The notes: a model not told the origin generated them from the letters alone. DNA of 64,000 nucleotides from Doryteuthis pealeii (GCA_023376005.1 CM042142.1:56063759-56127758); one strand, 5' to 3'; shown: positions 29,417 to 40,720, counted from the first letter of the stretch. Program-made: numbers and translations.

Positions 29417-30126
29417 TATGGAGGCGCGTGGTGTAATGGTTAGTCGTAGGAAATGGACTCGTCGACTTTAGTTCAAATCCTGGACAAGGCTGTTTGCATT
29501 TCACACAGCGCTAATACCCTTGGGAAAGGTATGCATCCAACTATTCTCATGCAACATTCCACTTTGGTCCTTACTTAGGATAAATGGTCGGTCACGTCGT
29601 CCTAGTACCTATAGGAATGTCCCAATTCTATTGCCCTTATGGTAGCCCTCATTTCTTTTCAGCATATATATGCTAGAAGGCGATGGCTGAGGGTTTTAAT
29701 GTCTTGGGTATGGCGTTAGACTCTATCTGATGGTGAAGGTCTAGAGCTCGGTGAATGTGGAATACCCTTTCATCTCCATTAATCTCTGGTTCACTTTAAC
29801 CTGGAGTGGTAGTACCTGTTAGGGTCCAATCTATGGGTTAAATAGAACAAAATGATTTCTAAAAAATGTATTTAAAAAAATTAAGTACCCATCAAGAATG
29901 AATAAAACAGAACGTTTTCGGTATAAAATTATCCAATGGGTTGACATGCCGTAAAATCCAACCAACCAACTATTCCCTCTCCATCTTTGGGTAAATAGTA
30001 AGGAAGTCGGATTCCTTGACTTTGGCTAGATATCCAGTCTAGGAGAAGGAAAACTCTGAATTCAAACCCGTTAAACCCCACTTAAGAAATTGATTTTGTG
30101 TCGCATCCCGCTCATACGGAGTAGCT

Positions 30127-30128
<2 letters not shown>
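29417..30128 (+). mobile_element. SINE-A split by a C insertion
   Basis: The head GGCGCGTGGTGTAATGGTTAG (A box) and AGTTCAAATCCTGG (B box) is followed by the body up to CCAACTATTC near 29545. The sequence resumes after the C copy at CTCTCCATCTTTGGG and reaches the SINE-A 3' end at 30128. Confidence 0.82.
29548..29968 (+). mobile_element. Retroposon C inserted in SINE-A
   Basis: 5'-truncated C from CATGCAACATTCCACTTTGG to the tail ATGCCGTAAAATCC. A direct repeat of about 10 bp, CCAACTATTC, occurs just before it and again just after the CCAACCAACC tail. Confidence 0.8.

Positions 30129-30129
<1 letters not shown>

Positions 30130-30189
<60 letters not shown>
30130..30189. repeat. (TA)n microsatellite
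   Basis: Uninterrupted TA run of about 60 bp. Confidence 0.97.
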
Positions 30190-30194
<5 letters not shown>

Positions 30195-30345
30195 TAAGTA
30201 AACAAACAAATGTGTTTATTTGATATGGCTTTTAGCCAACAATTTTTGGAGGATATGTGCTTAATTGAAGTCATACCTAATTTTGAAAATTAATTAGTTA
30301 ATAATTAATGAATTTAGGCGGGCATATATGTTCAAATGTAAGGCT
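30190..30345 (-). mobile_element. SINE-E 3' portion (left arm)
   Basis: Minus-strand E from the 3' end (AGTAAACAAACAAATGTG) to TTCAAATGTAAGGCT, truncated before the hammerhead. Confidence 0.7.
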
Positions 30346-30463
30346 TGACATTTTCTCGATTTGTTTAGCCTTACATTTGAACATATATGTCCGCCTAAAT
30401 TCATTAATTATTAACTAATTAATTTTCAAAATTAGCTATGACTTCAATTAAGCACATATCCAC

Positions 30464-30475
<12 letters not shown>
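30346..30475 (+). mobile_element. SINE-E 3' portion (right arm)
   Basis: Plus-strand E from TGACATTTTCTCGATTTG to AAGCACATATCCACC. It mirrors the left copy, giving 101-bp arms (30245-30345 and 30367-30467) with a 21-base loop. (TA)n (30467-30501) follows. Confidence 0.7.
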
Positions 30476-30501
<26 letters not shown>

Positions 30502-30504
<3 letters not shown>

Positions 30505-31295
30505 CCGTTTTTGGCTTCTTGAAGAGTTATTAGAACTTTTAAGGGACGGCAAAATAAACATCCGTTCTGGGCGGAATTTGTGCTAGGTACGCCACTGATG
30601 ATGAATAAAGAATTGAAAACGGAATTCTATACACTCTAATAATTTATGCAAAAATAAACTTGTCACTCATTTTCGACCAGATCATTCTTATTCTTCTTTT
30701 GGGGATTTTGGTGTTTGGCCAATATTCCATCTGGTCAGTATTAAATTGGAAAACAATTTAAACTCCGATTTCTAACCTGTGTGAAAAGTTCCGTCTTGTC
30801 TTGTTTTGTTAAACCCTTTTGATAGTCATGCGTTATTAATCTCAATCCGTTCAGACATATTTGAAAACTTATCCCATTCAGACGAGAAGCCAAGAATCTC
30901 GAGTCTTATTAGAAAAATGAATAATGATAGAATTGGTTGCTGTGATCAAATCTCCGATCGAAACTCAACGACAGAGTATTAATTTGTTATTTATTGGCCA
31001 CCTATCCAGCAATGGATGTCTCGGACAGTCAATAAATCGTTCTAGTCATTTATCTCTCTCACTGCTGATTCTTTTTCCTGTTTTGTTCCTTCGTGGTCAT
31101 CACACGGCAATGGTTTCACCATTCCTATGAAGCAGCGATGAACCCTGTTCAATGCTTAATTTGATGACTACTTAAGTAACAACTTGTACTCCAAGTTATC
31201 TGAGTTATTTGTTTATCAAAATGATTCGGTATTGAATTACCCGAAAAGGGTTAATATGCGGTAAACCAACCAACCAACCATTTCTATGTCACAAA
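30502..31295. other. Unassigned DNA with one retroposon tail
   Basis: A stem-loop tail (TTACCCGAAAAGGGTTAATA, ending near 31261, then CCAACCAACC) is the only recognised feature. The frame at 30924-31130 has no recognisable domain. Confidence 0.45.
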
Positions 31296-31299
31296 ACTG

Positions 31300-31375
31300 C
31301 ATCTATTGCCCCAACCCTATTGCCCTTATGGCAAGCCCCAACCCTTTTTATTATATGGGTGCCGAACCCAGGAGC
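31300..31375 (+). mobile_element. Retroposon C fragment
   Basis: CCCCAACCCTATTGCCCTTA and GCAAGCCCCAACCC match the middle of C. It joins SINE-F. Confidence 0.65.
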
Positions 31376-31585
31376 CTCCAAGGAACTTCAAACCTTTTAT
31401 TCGATCAACGGAGAAGTCTGTTCTCATTCCATTAACCATGACTGAGTACAAGTGTTAAGCTGTGTTAATCATTCTGTTACTGTCGCCCTTGACAAGTGCT
31501 TTGAACTTGCAGCCTAGAGATAACTGTTACTTAGATCTGAATTAAATCAACATCTATATCCACTACGCCATGTGTCTATGTTTTT
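31376..31585 (-). mobile_element. SINE-F copy
   Basis: Minus-strand copy with GTCTGTTCTCATTCCATTAACC and the reversed head (AGAGATAACTGTTACTTAG, CCACTACGCCATGTGTC) at the right. The hammerhead-like part is absent. Confidence 0.6.
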
Positions 31586-32811
31586 GTTTTTTTGTTTATT
31601 TACCAATGTTTAAAACATTAATGTAGAAGCACGATAGTGGGTTGCTGTGGTATACTAAGACCCGGAAGCACCGGTTATAACATTGTTGTATGAAACGGAA
31701 GTACTGTTCAGCCATCTTGTATTATTGTAAATAAAAGGCGGAAGTGGGTTCTTCTCGCAGTTAACGTCAACTGGGCTACACGTCTTATTATTCGCTAAGC
31801 GCGTTATAACAATTGCATATATCGTTTCCTCGTATGGAATAAATGTGAGAACAATCATCGACGAAGTGATAACAATGATATTTGATTGTCTGAGAGAATG
31901 CAGACATGATAGTAGATATAAGGAATAGCTTATACAAAGTTGTATAAGAGAAATGTCCTAATAGGAAAATAGTCTTTTAATAGATAAAAATCTTGGTAAA
32001 AGAGTAAAGTATAAAGATTTACATATTGAGCATGATTTCGTGTGGCATGCGGCCCGAGCTTGCTGGGGCGTAGAGCCACCCACCCCCTGTCTGTAGACAG
32101 AAGCCGCAACTGGTGCGACTTACTTCTCTCGATGCTAGAGGGTAAAAGAGGTTTTTGCTTTTGCTGCTTCTCCTTTTATAATACTGCTTGCTACGCCACC
32201 TAGTGCCTACTTGGCACACATGGAAGGTAATTACCTCTCGTGATTCCTGGCTTTAAATAGGTGAACCGTGGCAAGTGGGGAACGTAATCCCTTAAGTAAT
32301 CATTCATCTCAATGCAATCACTGTCGAGTGGACCTTAGAGACGGTTCATCACAATGAGATTCGTTTACTTTCACATATCGCTACGTCAATTCTTGTATAC
32401 ACATTGTCCTGACCTACGCATGAGATCTATAACACAGTGGTTCACTAATTGTGTGCCGATGTTTCATACCAAGTTTGACACATCAATTGTTCTAAATACA
32501 CCAACATGTATTTCACGCTTTGTGTACGTGTCCGAATTTTATGTCGATCCGGCTTCCACTTCAGAATTGCCAATTTGGTGGTTTTAACACTAAATTTCGT
32601 CAGATCTCAACCTTTTTTTTTTTTGTTGTTGTTGTTAGCAACAAATGAAAGAGAAAAAAAACTCCTTCCTGGAAATCACTTCCTTCATTTGATGTAAATG
32701 ATGTATACAGATTTGTGTTTGAGACAGAAGAATGTTCCAATTACATATGAAACAATGATGAAATTAGTACAGTAGAATAAAAACAAGAAAATTTCAAAGT
32801 TTGTTGAAGTA
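31586..32811. other. Unassigned; possible LTR-like segment
   Basis: The segment 31620-31930 is compositionally distinct (CGGAAG repeats, ATAAAAGGCGG, AATAAATG) and could be an LTR with a TATA-like box and poly(A) signal. I found no convincing terminal duplication. The rest shows no recognisable element. Confidence 0.3.
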
Positions 32812-33020
32812 AAATCACATTTTTTATTTCATTTTGTTGAATTGAAGTCACTTTTTTTTTTTTTAGTTCGTTGAAGTGAACTCAAATTTTTCTTCATTTT
32901 TTTAGTTGAAGTGAAGTCACATTTGTCTTGTTTTAGTTGGTTGAATTGAAGTCACACTTGTTTTTTTTGTTGGTTGAATTGAAGTCACACTTGTTTTTAG
33001 TTGGTTGAATTGAAGTCAGT
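32812..33020. repeat. Minisatellite, unit ~38-45 bp
   Basis: Five to six repeats of TTGGTTGAATTGAAGTCACA plus a T-rich spacer, older copies reading GTTGAAGTGAACTCAAAT. Confidence 0.85.
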
Positions 33021-33694
33021 TTTAAGAGAGATAATTATTGTATCCCTACAATAACTAAAAGTAAACAAAAAATGAAAATGTTCATGTTTGGATCATCACA
33101 GAGCACTTGTAGCCGCCTTCTCCATGAATTAAGGTGGTCGCACCCTATTCGGAATACCCCAGATATGGATCCGACTCCTATGAAAGTAAATAAACTACAA
33201 AATTCGATAGAAGTACTGTTATAAATATTTTATTGTAATTAAATGAGATATTCTTTTTGCACTTTAATATATATTCAAAGCAAATCCAGATTAAATTTTT
33301 TAAATCGTTTTATCTGTCAGGATACAACGAATAATTTTCCCTTAGGTAATTGGTCTGTCCAGTTGGGAGCTTGTAGTGTGGCACATGACAGTGCCAAAAA
33401 CCCATTCTCAACCTCTTTTTGACAATTGTCTTTGGCCAGTAAAGTGGTTGTTTTTAAACCTACCACGGGACGGTAAAGCCACATGACCATATTATTTACA
33501 CTATTTTGTACCCCCCTTTCACATACTGCTTGTTCATGGAACAATATGTGTACAATTCTATTGGGACATGCTTCTTTCTTTGTAATGCCATCTGCGTGTA
33601 TATTGTGTTTATGAAATATTAACTGTGTATGTAATTGAATTTATTTGGTATTTCCTTCGTTTTATTCAGTGTAAGTATATCATGAATATACTAA
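33021..33694. other. Unassigned DNA
   Basis: No element was recognised. A minus-strand frame at 33317-33544 has no motif I know. Confidence 0.45.
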
Positions 33695-34195
33695 TACTAG
33701 CAGGACCTGTGGATATACCACAGTATGATAATTTAATTATTACAAAGTTTGATATGTTTACTTAAGAGCTAAATTTGTTAAATGATTCAATATGTAAAAA
33801 TTATAATAATCTTGATTTAACACTCTAACCCTTTTTCTTTCTTTCTTTTCATCTTTTCTTTATGTTCAATTAAAACAGATTAGCGTTATCGCTCCCACGC
33901 GCTCACCCTCTTGCTCTATCTTTCCTCTACTTCTTTCCTTCCTTTTTATTATATTTTTTCTATGTAGCATATCCTTTTTCTTCCCGTTCTTTATAAAAAT
34001 GGAATGGTCCAATATTTAGTTGAGGTGACGACACTCCTAAGAAATAAGGATTCGGCAGATAAGCAAGACCAGATAATCTGGATTTACAATTTTGCATTTA
34101 ATCTTGGACGATTTGGAGGGTCTCATTTTTAGCCAGAGGGTGTTGCAAGATGATAAAGGTCGTACAATTAAGGAACACGAGTGTTAATATATAGA
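33695..34195 (+). mobile_element. Interspersed repeat H, near full length
   Basis: Starts TAGCAGGACCTGTGGATATA, has a pyrimidine-rich core (33830-33980), AAAAATGGAATGGTCC and TTAGCCAGAGGGTGTTGCAA, and ends AACACGAGTGTTAATATATAG. Best copy for defining the family. The class is unknown. Confidence 0.7.
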
Positions 34196-34749
34196 TTGGT
34201 CCTTGGAGAGTGGGGACTCGATTAAATATCTTCCCAACAGCCAAGTTCATCAATAATTTGCTGTATTGTGATTAGATGATATTGATCGGTTTTCGTTTAA
34301 TATTGGCCTTATACTAGACATGCACACGAGTGTACCTTTTAAGAAAAGTTTGTACATTATTTCTTCATTGAACAAAAAGGAAAAAAGTATTTTTTTTTCG
34401 CTTTGAACTCTGAACATTACTGAGTCAGTGATTGAATTGAGAAATGCAAACGAGAAACATAAACGTGTGCTATCTTTTAAGAATATCGAACAAGTCTGTA
34501 ACTCAGAAAGGAGCCTCGTTCCAAAAATGTATTTTTTTCTTTTTTTCTTAAATCCATTTGGGCAAAGCTTGAAAAAGGAAGAAACGACACGAAAGAAAAA
34601 TTTAAAGAAAAAAAAAGTTTTGTTTATTAGGAATTTTCTTCCTTACATTGAAATTTTTATTTTCTTTCTTTTTTTTCCCCTTGGTATTTCGTATCCTTTC
34701 TTCACACTGATTTTATTTTTTAATTAACCCTTCTTTCGGACTATCATTT
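34196..34749. other. Unassigned AT-rich DNA
   Basis: T-rich and A-rich tracts only. The frame at 34428-34727 is a low-complexity K/F-rich reading. Confidence 0.5.
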
Positions 34750-34765
34750 TTTTTTTTAGCTTTTC

Positions 34766-34816
<51 letters not shown>

Positions 34817-34849
34817 TCTTCTCTCTCATCTTTATCTCTTCATCTCTTT

Positions 34850-34893
<44 letters not shown>

Positions 34894-35078
34894 TCTCTCC
34901 GTTTTTCCTTTGTTATTCCACCAATTCTCTCTCATTGATCTTCATCTGAAGTTATCATCTCTTTCATTTATTTCTCTCCCTCTCTCTCTCCCCTCTCTCC
35001 CCTCTCTCTCTTTTCCTTTGTTATTCCACACAATTCTCTCTCATTGATCTTTATCTGAAGTTCTTCATCTCTTTCATT

Positions 35079-35143
<65 letters not shown>

Positions 35144-35145
35144 TT
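34750..35145. repeat. (CT)n tracts in a ~190-bp duplicated block
   Basis: CT runs at 34766-34813, 34853-34890 and 35082-35137. The block CCTTTGTTATTCCAC...ATTCTCTCTCATTGATCTTC recurs at about 34910 and 35016, so the CT-rich DNA is locally duplicated. Confidence 0.88.
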
Positions 35146-35711
35146 TTTCTTTGACGTTCTTTCTCTTTATTTTGAGTTTTTTTCTTTTACTTCCTTATCT
35201 CTCTTTAAATATCTTTTCTTTATCTATGCCCCCCCCCCCTAAATTTTCTTCCCTCTTTCTCGTTCTACAAGACACTAGTCTTTTTCTGATTAAGCATTCT
35301 CTGCTGACAAGTTTTGACAACTGCCCCTTCTCCTCCATCTACCTCCACTTAAATCGTAATCTATGACTTTGATCGCATTATCACTTCTGCCTCCTACAGT
35401 GGACAACACTACTTGAATAAGAATTGCGAAACAGTTCAATCCCCTTCCAAATTAAAACAGAAGCAAATCGAGGCAATTTCACCAAATAGACATTTTATGT
35501 CATTTATGACAACAATTCAACTGGTGTCCATTATAATTCCCACCCACTCTATCGGTGGGGATTTGAATACGCTGACCCTATCTCCTACAGAAAAAAGAAA
35601 AGCATTCTTTGGAGATCTGGGTGTTGTATAACTCTTTACTTCTTATCATATTGCACTTCCCTTATTCTTTCTTTTTGGTCAACTTTTCTACTCTACTATA
35701 CATGCATATTT
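35146..35711. other. Unassigned DNA
   Basis: Pyrimidine-rich start, then mixed sequence without a recognised element. Confidence 0.5.
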
Positions 35712-35992
35712 ACCAAGCCCTTTGCACGAGCAGGATGTGACACAAGGTCAATTTCTTAAGCAGGATTTAAGTTTGGAATTCAGACTTTTCATTCTCCTAG
35801 ACTGGTTACCTAGCCAAGATTAAAGAGTCCAGTCTGCCCTACTATTTGCCCATACATGAACGGAAAATAGTTTGATTTATAACATTCCCAAGGGTATTAG
35901 CGCTATGTGAAATGTAAAGCTCCCCGTCAAAAATCTGAACTCGTACCGCAGTGTTTATTTCCTCCAATGATAACCATTACACAGCGTGCCTC
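35712..35992 (-). mobile_element. SINE-A, full length
   Basis: 3' end at the left (CACGAGCAGGATGTGACACA) and tRNA-like head at the right (AATCTGAACTCG as reverse B box and ATAACCATTACACAGCG as reverse A box). Confidence 0.78.
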
Positions 35993-36452
35993 TATCAACC
36001 TAATACATAACGTTCGGGTGTGAGGGTCGATATTAGTGTTTGGAATAATGGAGATTTCCATTACAGCCGTTTCTCACGAGTGGAATGACACACCAACAAA
36101 AAACACAGAGTGGCCGTGTCTTCGAGAGTTCTCAACGACGAATTTAGAGGAAGGTTAAACTTCTGAGGCGCAGATAATGTCGCCGATTTTTTATTCTATT
36201 TTATTTTATTTAAAGCCTGATGAAATTTAGATATGCAGCAACTCATAACTGTCTTCCTCGGTCCCGTGGTCATCAAGCATTCAATGATTGGACAATGGCA
36301 AAGTGTACAGATATGGCAAGCCATTGACAGTACTCTCATCGATGGCTCATTCAGAGAAAGGCTCTTTCCAGAAATCCACTCTTGTGATATCTTAACCAGT
36401 TCAACGATTTGTCTATACGCTATAGTGTTGAACATTTAGGGTGGAGGAAAAT
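35993..36452. other. Unassigned DNA
   Basis: Overlapping frames on both strands near 36196-36439 have no recognisable motif. Confidence 0.4.
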
Positions 36453-36454
36453 TT

Positions 36455-36642
36455 AGTTGGTTGGAGCCTTGTCAGCAGGAGCTTTAGAATACACCGAGAG
36501 GTAAGATCCCTCCTCCCCAATGGAGCCACCTGTTGGCCGTGGGTGGAATCTTAGTGGCTGAGCGGTCCATGACTTGCAACACTCCACTTTTGCCCTTAGG
36601 TTAGACGAGTGGTCGGAGAGGCCCCTTCCGATCAACATGCCA
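36455..36642 (+). mobile_element. Retroposon C 5' part
   Basis: Runs from the head (GCAGGAGCTTTAGAATACAC) to GGTCGGAGAGGCCCCTTCCG followed by ATCAACAT, where a SINE-A truncates it. Confidence 0.7.
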
Positions 36643-36644
36643 CC

Positions 36645-36850
36645 ACGGACAAGATGTGACACAAGGTCAATTTTTAAGTGGAATACAACTGGTTTAAATT
36701 CAGAGTTTTCCTTCTTTTAAACTGGTTATCTAACAAAGGCTAAAGAACACAGTCAGCCCTACTGTTTATTTAAAATTGGGCGGAAATATGCAAACAGCCT
36801 TGCCCATGATTTGAACTCGACTCGTTGATTCCATTTGCATGACTTAGGGG
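36645..36850 (-). mobile_element. SINE-A copy
   Basis: GATGTGACACAAGGTCAATT at the left, then the body, then GATTTGAACTCGACTCG (reverse B box) near 36810. Confidence 0.72.
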
Positions 36851-36904
36851 TGTATGTAATGATTCATAAATGTTATATGTATATGCGTTAGATTTTGGGC
36901 AGCA

Positions 36905-37012
36905 TGTGTTTACCCAGCACCACCCGCCATGGGCAGCATGTGACGAACGGTCAGTTTTTAACTGAATTAAAGCTAGTTTGAATTCTGGCTAGTTTTCCTC
37001 CGAAACTGGTTG
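36905..37012 (-). mobile_element. SINE-A 3' fragment
   Basis: TTTACCCAGCACCACCCGCC, GGGCAGCATGTGAC and ACTGGTTGC match the 3' third of SINE-A. Confidence 0.65.
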
Positions 37013-37700
37013 CGAGGGTCTTAGTATCCTGGGTATGACCTTAAACTCTATCTGATATAGGCGCGTGGCATATAGCGATTTAAGTCGTAGGAAATGGACT
37101 CGTCCACCCAAGTTCAAATCCTAGACAAGGCTGATTGCATTTCACATAGCGCTAATACCCTTGGGAAAGGTATGAATCCATATATTCTCCCTCCAGTTAT
37201 GGGTAGAATAGTAGGGCAGACTGGGCTCTTTAACTTTGGGTTGGTAGGTAACCAGTCTAGGAGAAGGAAAACTCTGAATTTGAAAAAAAAAACTGAGGTG
37301 AGTCGTTGATTTGGGTTTGTGGCATTCCTTGTACACCAATCCTTTCCCATCGACTGTGCCAAAAAGCGTGGATGATCCAACACAAGCCTTCACCACTATA
37401 AACAAAACACTGTGTAGATTGTTTATTGGATGAACCCTCATGCGTCAAAATCAACTAGTGAGTCCACATACACCTGATGGTGAAGTTCCAATTCTGAAAC
37501 TCTGAGGAATGTGGAGTACCCCTTCATTACCGTTGCTCCTAGGTACACTGATCTGTAGTGGTGGTACATCTAAGGCACCCATTTGTGCGTTAAATAGAGG
37601 AAAAATGTTTTTCAAAAAACCTGTTTAAAAATTGAATACCTATCATCTTCGGCATAAAATAACCCAAAAAGAGTTGACATGTCATAAAATCCAACAAACC
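37013..37700 (+). mobile_element. Retroposon C split by SINE-A
   Basis: GAGGGTCTTAGTATCCTGGG...CTCTATCTGATA (37015-37060) is continued at about 37472 by CCTGATGGTGAAGTTCC and runs to a decayed tail at 37700. About 410 bp, including a SINE-A, separate the halves. Confidence 0.65.
37062..37290 (+). mobile_element. SINE-A copy
   Basis: Head GGCGCGTGGCATATAGCG (A box decayed) and AAGTTCAAATCCTAG (B box), then a well-preserved body to AGGAAAACTCTGAATTTG. 37291-37470 is unassigned. Confidence 0.78.
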
Positions 37701-37704
37701 AAAA

Positions 37705-37890
37705 CTAAACTGGTTGCTCAATAAGACTAAAGACCCAGTCCGCCCTACTATTAACCCATAACTAGAGGAGAGGGGAAGAACGCATGGTATTAACGCGAAA
37801 GGAAATGACAATAGTTTCATCCCCAATTTGATCTTGGCTCATCGATTTTTATTTCCTACACTGATAACCGTTACGCTAAGCCTGCTTTTT
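37705..37890 (-). mobile_element. SINE-A copy
   Basis: ACTGGTTGCTCAATAAGAC and CAGTCCGCCCTACTATTAAC, then the decayed head ending CCGTTACGCTAAGC. Confidence 0.65.
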
Positions 37891-38314
37891 GTATATGTAC
37901 AACAAAATGATGATTAATGAATCTGGATAATGAATTTTAACTTTCCCTTATGCTTGAGATGATTTGGAAATATGCTGAGATGTGATTTTTCGCTGGGTTG
38001 GCAGGATAAAGAAAGCTTGAGAAAAATTTGATTTATGACCGGTTTGGAATAATTTATCTTAATCCCGGGCACTTAAGGATTTTCTTATAAAAAGGCCATA
38101 ACATGTTAATCAGCGATGGACCCCCAGAAGTGCGCCGAGAAGAGATCTAGTGCCAAAGACCAAACCACTTGAGCGAAACTCCGTTAAGCCTTTCACGACA
38201 CTCACTTGACGCTACACCCTCTTCTTCGTCTCCTAATCCAGCTTGAAGACAAATTGGTGAGAGTTCGTCACTGCAGGATCTCTCCTTTCTGTTGCAGGGA
38301 TGAAGAATCTATAT
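37891..38314. other. Unassigned DNA
   Basis: Nothing recognised. Confidence 0.5.
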
Positions 38315-38770
38315 ATTAATACTCTTGTTCTTTAATTGTACGACCATTATCATATTGCAACACCCTCTGGTTAAAAATGAGACATTCCAAATTGTCCAAG
38401 ATGAAATGCAAGAATGTAAATCCTGATTATCTGCTGTGTATTGCCGAATTTGTATTTCTTATGAGGTTCATAACCTGGTCTAAGTATTGGACTATTACGT
38501 TTTATTATAAAGAAAGAAAGGGAGAAAAAAGAAGATGCTACACAGAAAAATATAATAGTAAAGAAAGAGTTGGGATAAAATAGAGGGGGAAATCGCTTAT
38601 CTGTTTCAATGGAAAATAATGAAAAGAAGAAAAGCGATAGAGTTAAATCAAGATTTTCATACTTTTTACATATTGAACCTTTTAGTAATAGCTCTTAAGT
38701 AGACATATTAAACGTTGTAATAATTAAATTATCATACTTTGGTAAATCCACAGGTCCAGCTAGGTACTAT
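38315..38770 (-). mobile_element. Interspersed repeat H
   Basis: CTATATATTAATACTCTTG at the left end, TTGCAACACCCTCTGGTTAA, and TAAATTATCATACTTTGG near the right end. Minus orientation. Confidence 0.68.
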
Positions 38771-38789
38771 TATTATATTCTTATTATAA

Positions 38790-38960
38790 AACATTGGCGA
38801 GCTATTGGAAACATAACTGAGTGAATAAAAGTGTTGTTTACGTACTGGACCGGTGCTAGGGTATCATGCTTGCGCTGAATCAACGATATGGGGCCCCTAC
38901 TCTACTATATATCGATTTTCATAAAGTAGTATTGATATAAAATACAAATTTTCTTTTAAC
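38790..38960 (+). mobile_element. Repeat I, copy 1
   Basis: Shares GGTGCTAGGGTATCATG, GAATCAACGATA and CGATTTTCATAAAGTAGTAT with 39826-39990. Each copy lies next to an H element, so H and I may be parts of one larger element. Confidence 0.65.
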
Positions 38961-38984
38961 GTAATAATGTATGTTGTATTATTT

Positions 38985-39200
38985 GTGGCGTGTAATACAT
39001 GCTACAATACACCACTTAAATTTATAGACGAAACGAGTTTAAACCTCAGCAAATCAACAGTCCGAATGCGTGGCTGGTTGACTACTTAATCACTGATACT
39101 GAGAGATGTCCATTTGCAATCATTGACGAAGGACTTGCAATACTGAGGAGCACCAAGGAACAACCAAATGATTCTTTACCAAGGATTTCCACTGGACAAG
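38985..39200 (+). mobile_element. Repeat G, copy 1
   Basis: ATACACCACTTAAATTTATAG, GGTTGACTACTTAATCACTG and GCACCAAGGAACAACC match 62985-63250 in inverse orientation. One frame reads NAWLVDYLITDTER and GLAILRSTKEQ in both copies. It could be a decayed coding segment but is more likely a SINE body. Confidence 0.55.
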
Positions 39201-39324
39201 CGCTCTTGTTTGAAGCCTTAAAGGGTGGTCCATAAAATCGTAACAATGTACCATACCATTCTATATATGTGAACAATTCACTCTACTACGTCGATTTAGT
39301 AGCATTCCTATTAGTATTATCTGC

Positions 39325-39600
39325 GTTATTCGGACTATTGTCCCCATCTTCATTGTTATTTGTACAACGTTTCGATATACCGTCCGGCCTTCTTCAGGTA
39401 TTTCTTGTCGGACTCGGGAACCTTCTTTTTGAATTCGGGAACTTTCTTGTCGTATTCGGGAGCCATCACGGAACTTTAAATCTAACCCTTTATTTATTCC
39501 ACGGGGGTATCCTGTTCTCATTCCACTAACATAGCTGGGGTAGGAGTTGTGTTAATTGATTATTTTTCTAACTGCTTTCACTCAGGATTGAACTCGTAAT
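39325..39600 (-). mobile_element. SINE-F copy
   Basis: Minus strand: the same TCCCGAGTCCGACAAGAAAT repeats and CTGAAGAAGGCCGG motif as at 9959, but the hairpin partner is decayed. The head at the right is truncated at CTCAGGATTGAACTCG. Confidence 0.62.
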
Positions 39601-39624
39601 TATATACAACGTGTAGCCGTCATT

Positions 39625-39825
39625 TCTTCCCTTTCTTTCTTTATGATAAAAACGGAATGGTACACTATTTAGCTGAGGTGACGATACCAATAAGTAACAC
39701 CAGATAATCAGGATTTAGAATTTTGCATTTCATCTTGGAAGATTTGGACGGTCTAATTTTTAAACAGAGAGTGTTGCAAGATTATAACTGACGTACTTTT
39801 AAGGAACACAAGCATCAATATAGAG
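39625..39825 (+). mobile_element. Repeat H 3' half
   Basis: AAAAACGGAATGGTACAC, TTTCATCTTGGAAGATTTGG and AAGGAACACAAGCATCAATA match the second half of H. Confidence 0.62.
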
Positions 39826-39990
39826 ATTATACACCGGTGAGCTATTGGAACATGAATGAATGGAAAAAAGTGTTGGTTACGTACATAGCCGGTGCTAGGG
39901 TATCATGACCCGTTGAATCAACGATACGACGCCCCCACTCTACTACATGTCGATTTTCATAAAGTAGTATTGATATGAAAAATACACATT
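39826..39990 (+). mobile_element. Repeat I, copy 2
   Basis: See copy 1 at 38790. The arrangement H then I is again seen, but here H is in plus orientation. Confidence 0.62.
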
Positions 39991-40049
39991 TTTAGGTATG
40001 AATAAATTTTTGTGATAATAAGGTAATTGAAATAAAAAAACACCTAAAA

Positions 40050-40130
40050 CAGAGCCTGAGGTTACAGTAGCCAAAACGTTGTGTTAATACACAATAAAGA
40101 TGAGGATAACAGTTCGAAATATCATAATTT
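40050..40130 (+). mobile_element. F-like 3' tail
   Basis: CCTGAGGTTACAGTAGCC, AAAACGTTGTG and ACAATAAAGATGAGGA recall the 3' end of SINE-F with a decayed hairpin. A similar tail is at 61280-61310. Confidence 0.4.
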
Positions 40131-40199
40131 CTTGATAAAAAAAGATTGTTATTATTCTGGTCGCCATTTTAGGCGTTTAGTTCCTCTGTTGGTAAATCC

Positions 40200-40395
40200 C
40201 TAGTTTAGTTTCTTTGAGGTAGAAAAATCTGTAGTATTCCTTGAAATCCTAAGTAGAAAAGAGTGTGGTTTTAGTAGATACTTCATGTAGTAGAAAATCT
40301 GTTGTATTCCTTAGGAATCCTAGATGGAAAAGAATAGTTTCAATAGTTGTAGTAGAAAGTTTTGTATTCTTTGAAATCCTCCTCTGTAGGTTTTG
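40200..40395. repeat. Three diverged ~65-bp tandem units
   Basis: GTAGAAAAATCTGTAGTATTC, GTAGAAAATCTGTTGTATTC and GTAGAAAGTTTTGTATTC occur at even spacing, each followed by CCTTGAAATCCT-like sequence. Confidence 0.7.
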
Positions 40396-40554
40396 ATTTC
40401 AGGATAAATTTGCAGTTTATTTCAGGACAAATACCAACGACCTTAGATGAATTCTGTATAGTTTCTGATTGGCTAATTTTTACCGGAAATGCATGCTGCC
40501 GATGTTGAGAAAGTTTATAAATATGAGTGTGAATTTTGCTTACATCTTATACCA

Positions 40555-40720
40555 TAAGGGCACCTCTCGTGGTGTAATGGTTAGCAAGTTAGGTTTGCAG
40601 ACCATTGTTAGTGAGTTCGATTCTCATTGGGAGCCCCCATACTTCTGGCCTTGTGCCATATCTAAGCTAAGCTTAGTAAATAACTATACCATAAGATATT
40701 CTAAGAAAGATTAGAACGAA
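40555..40720 (+). mobile_element. SINE-D, tRNA-like head
   Basis: CTCGTGGTGTAATGGTTAGC fits the A box and GAGTTCGATTCTCATTGG the B box at tRNA spacing. The flanks cannot form an acceptor stem, so it is a SINE head or tRNA pseudogene, not a tRNA gene. A body of ~80 bp follows. Confidence 0.5.

Noticed and set aside
31620..31930. A second LTR
   Set aside because: It has TATA-like and AATAAA motifs, but TG/CA ends with a flanking duplication could not be found. Left as unassigned.
32812..33020. CRISPR-like spaced repeats
   Set aside because: Spacers are T-rich runs of varying length and repeats diverge gradually. It is a eukaryotic minisatellite.
40555..40640. Possible tRNA gene
   Set aside because: Promoter boxes fit, but acceptor and T-stem pairing are absent. 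Treated as SINE-D.
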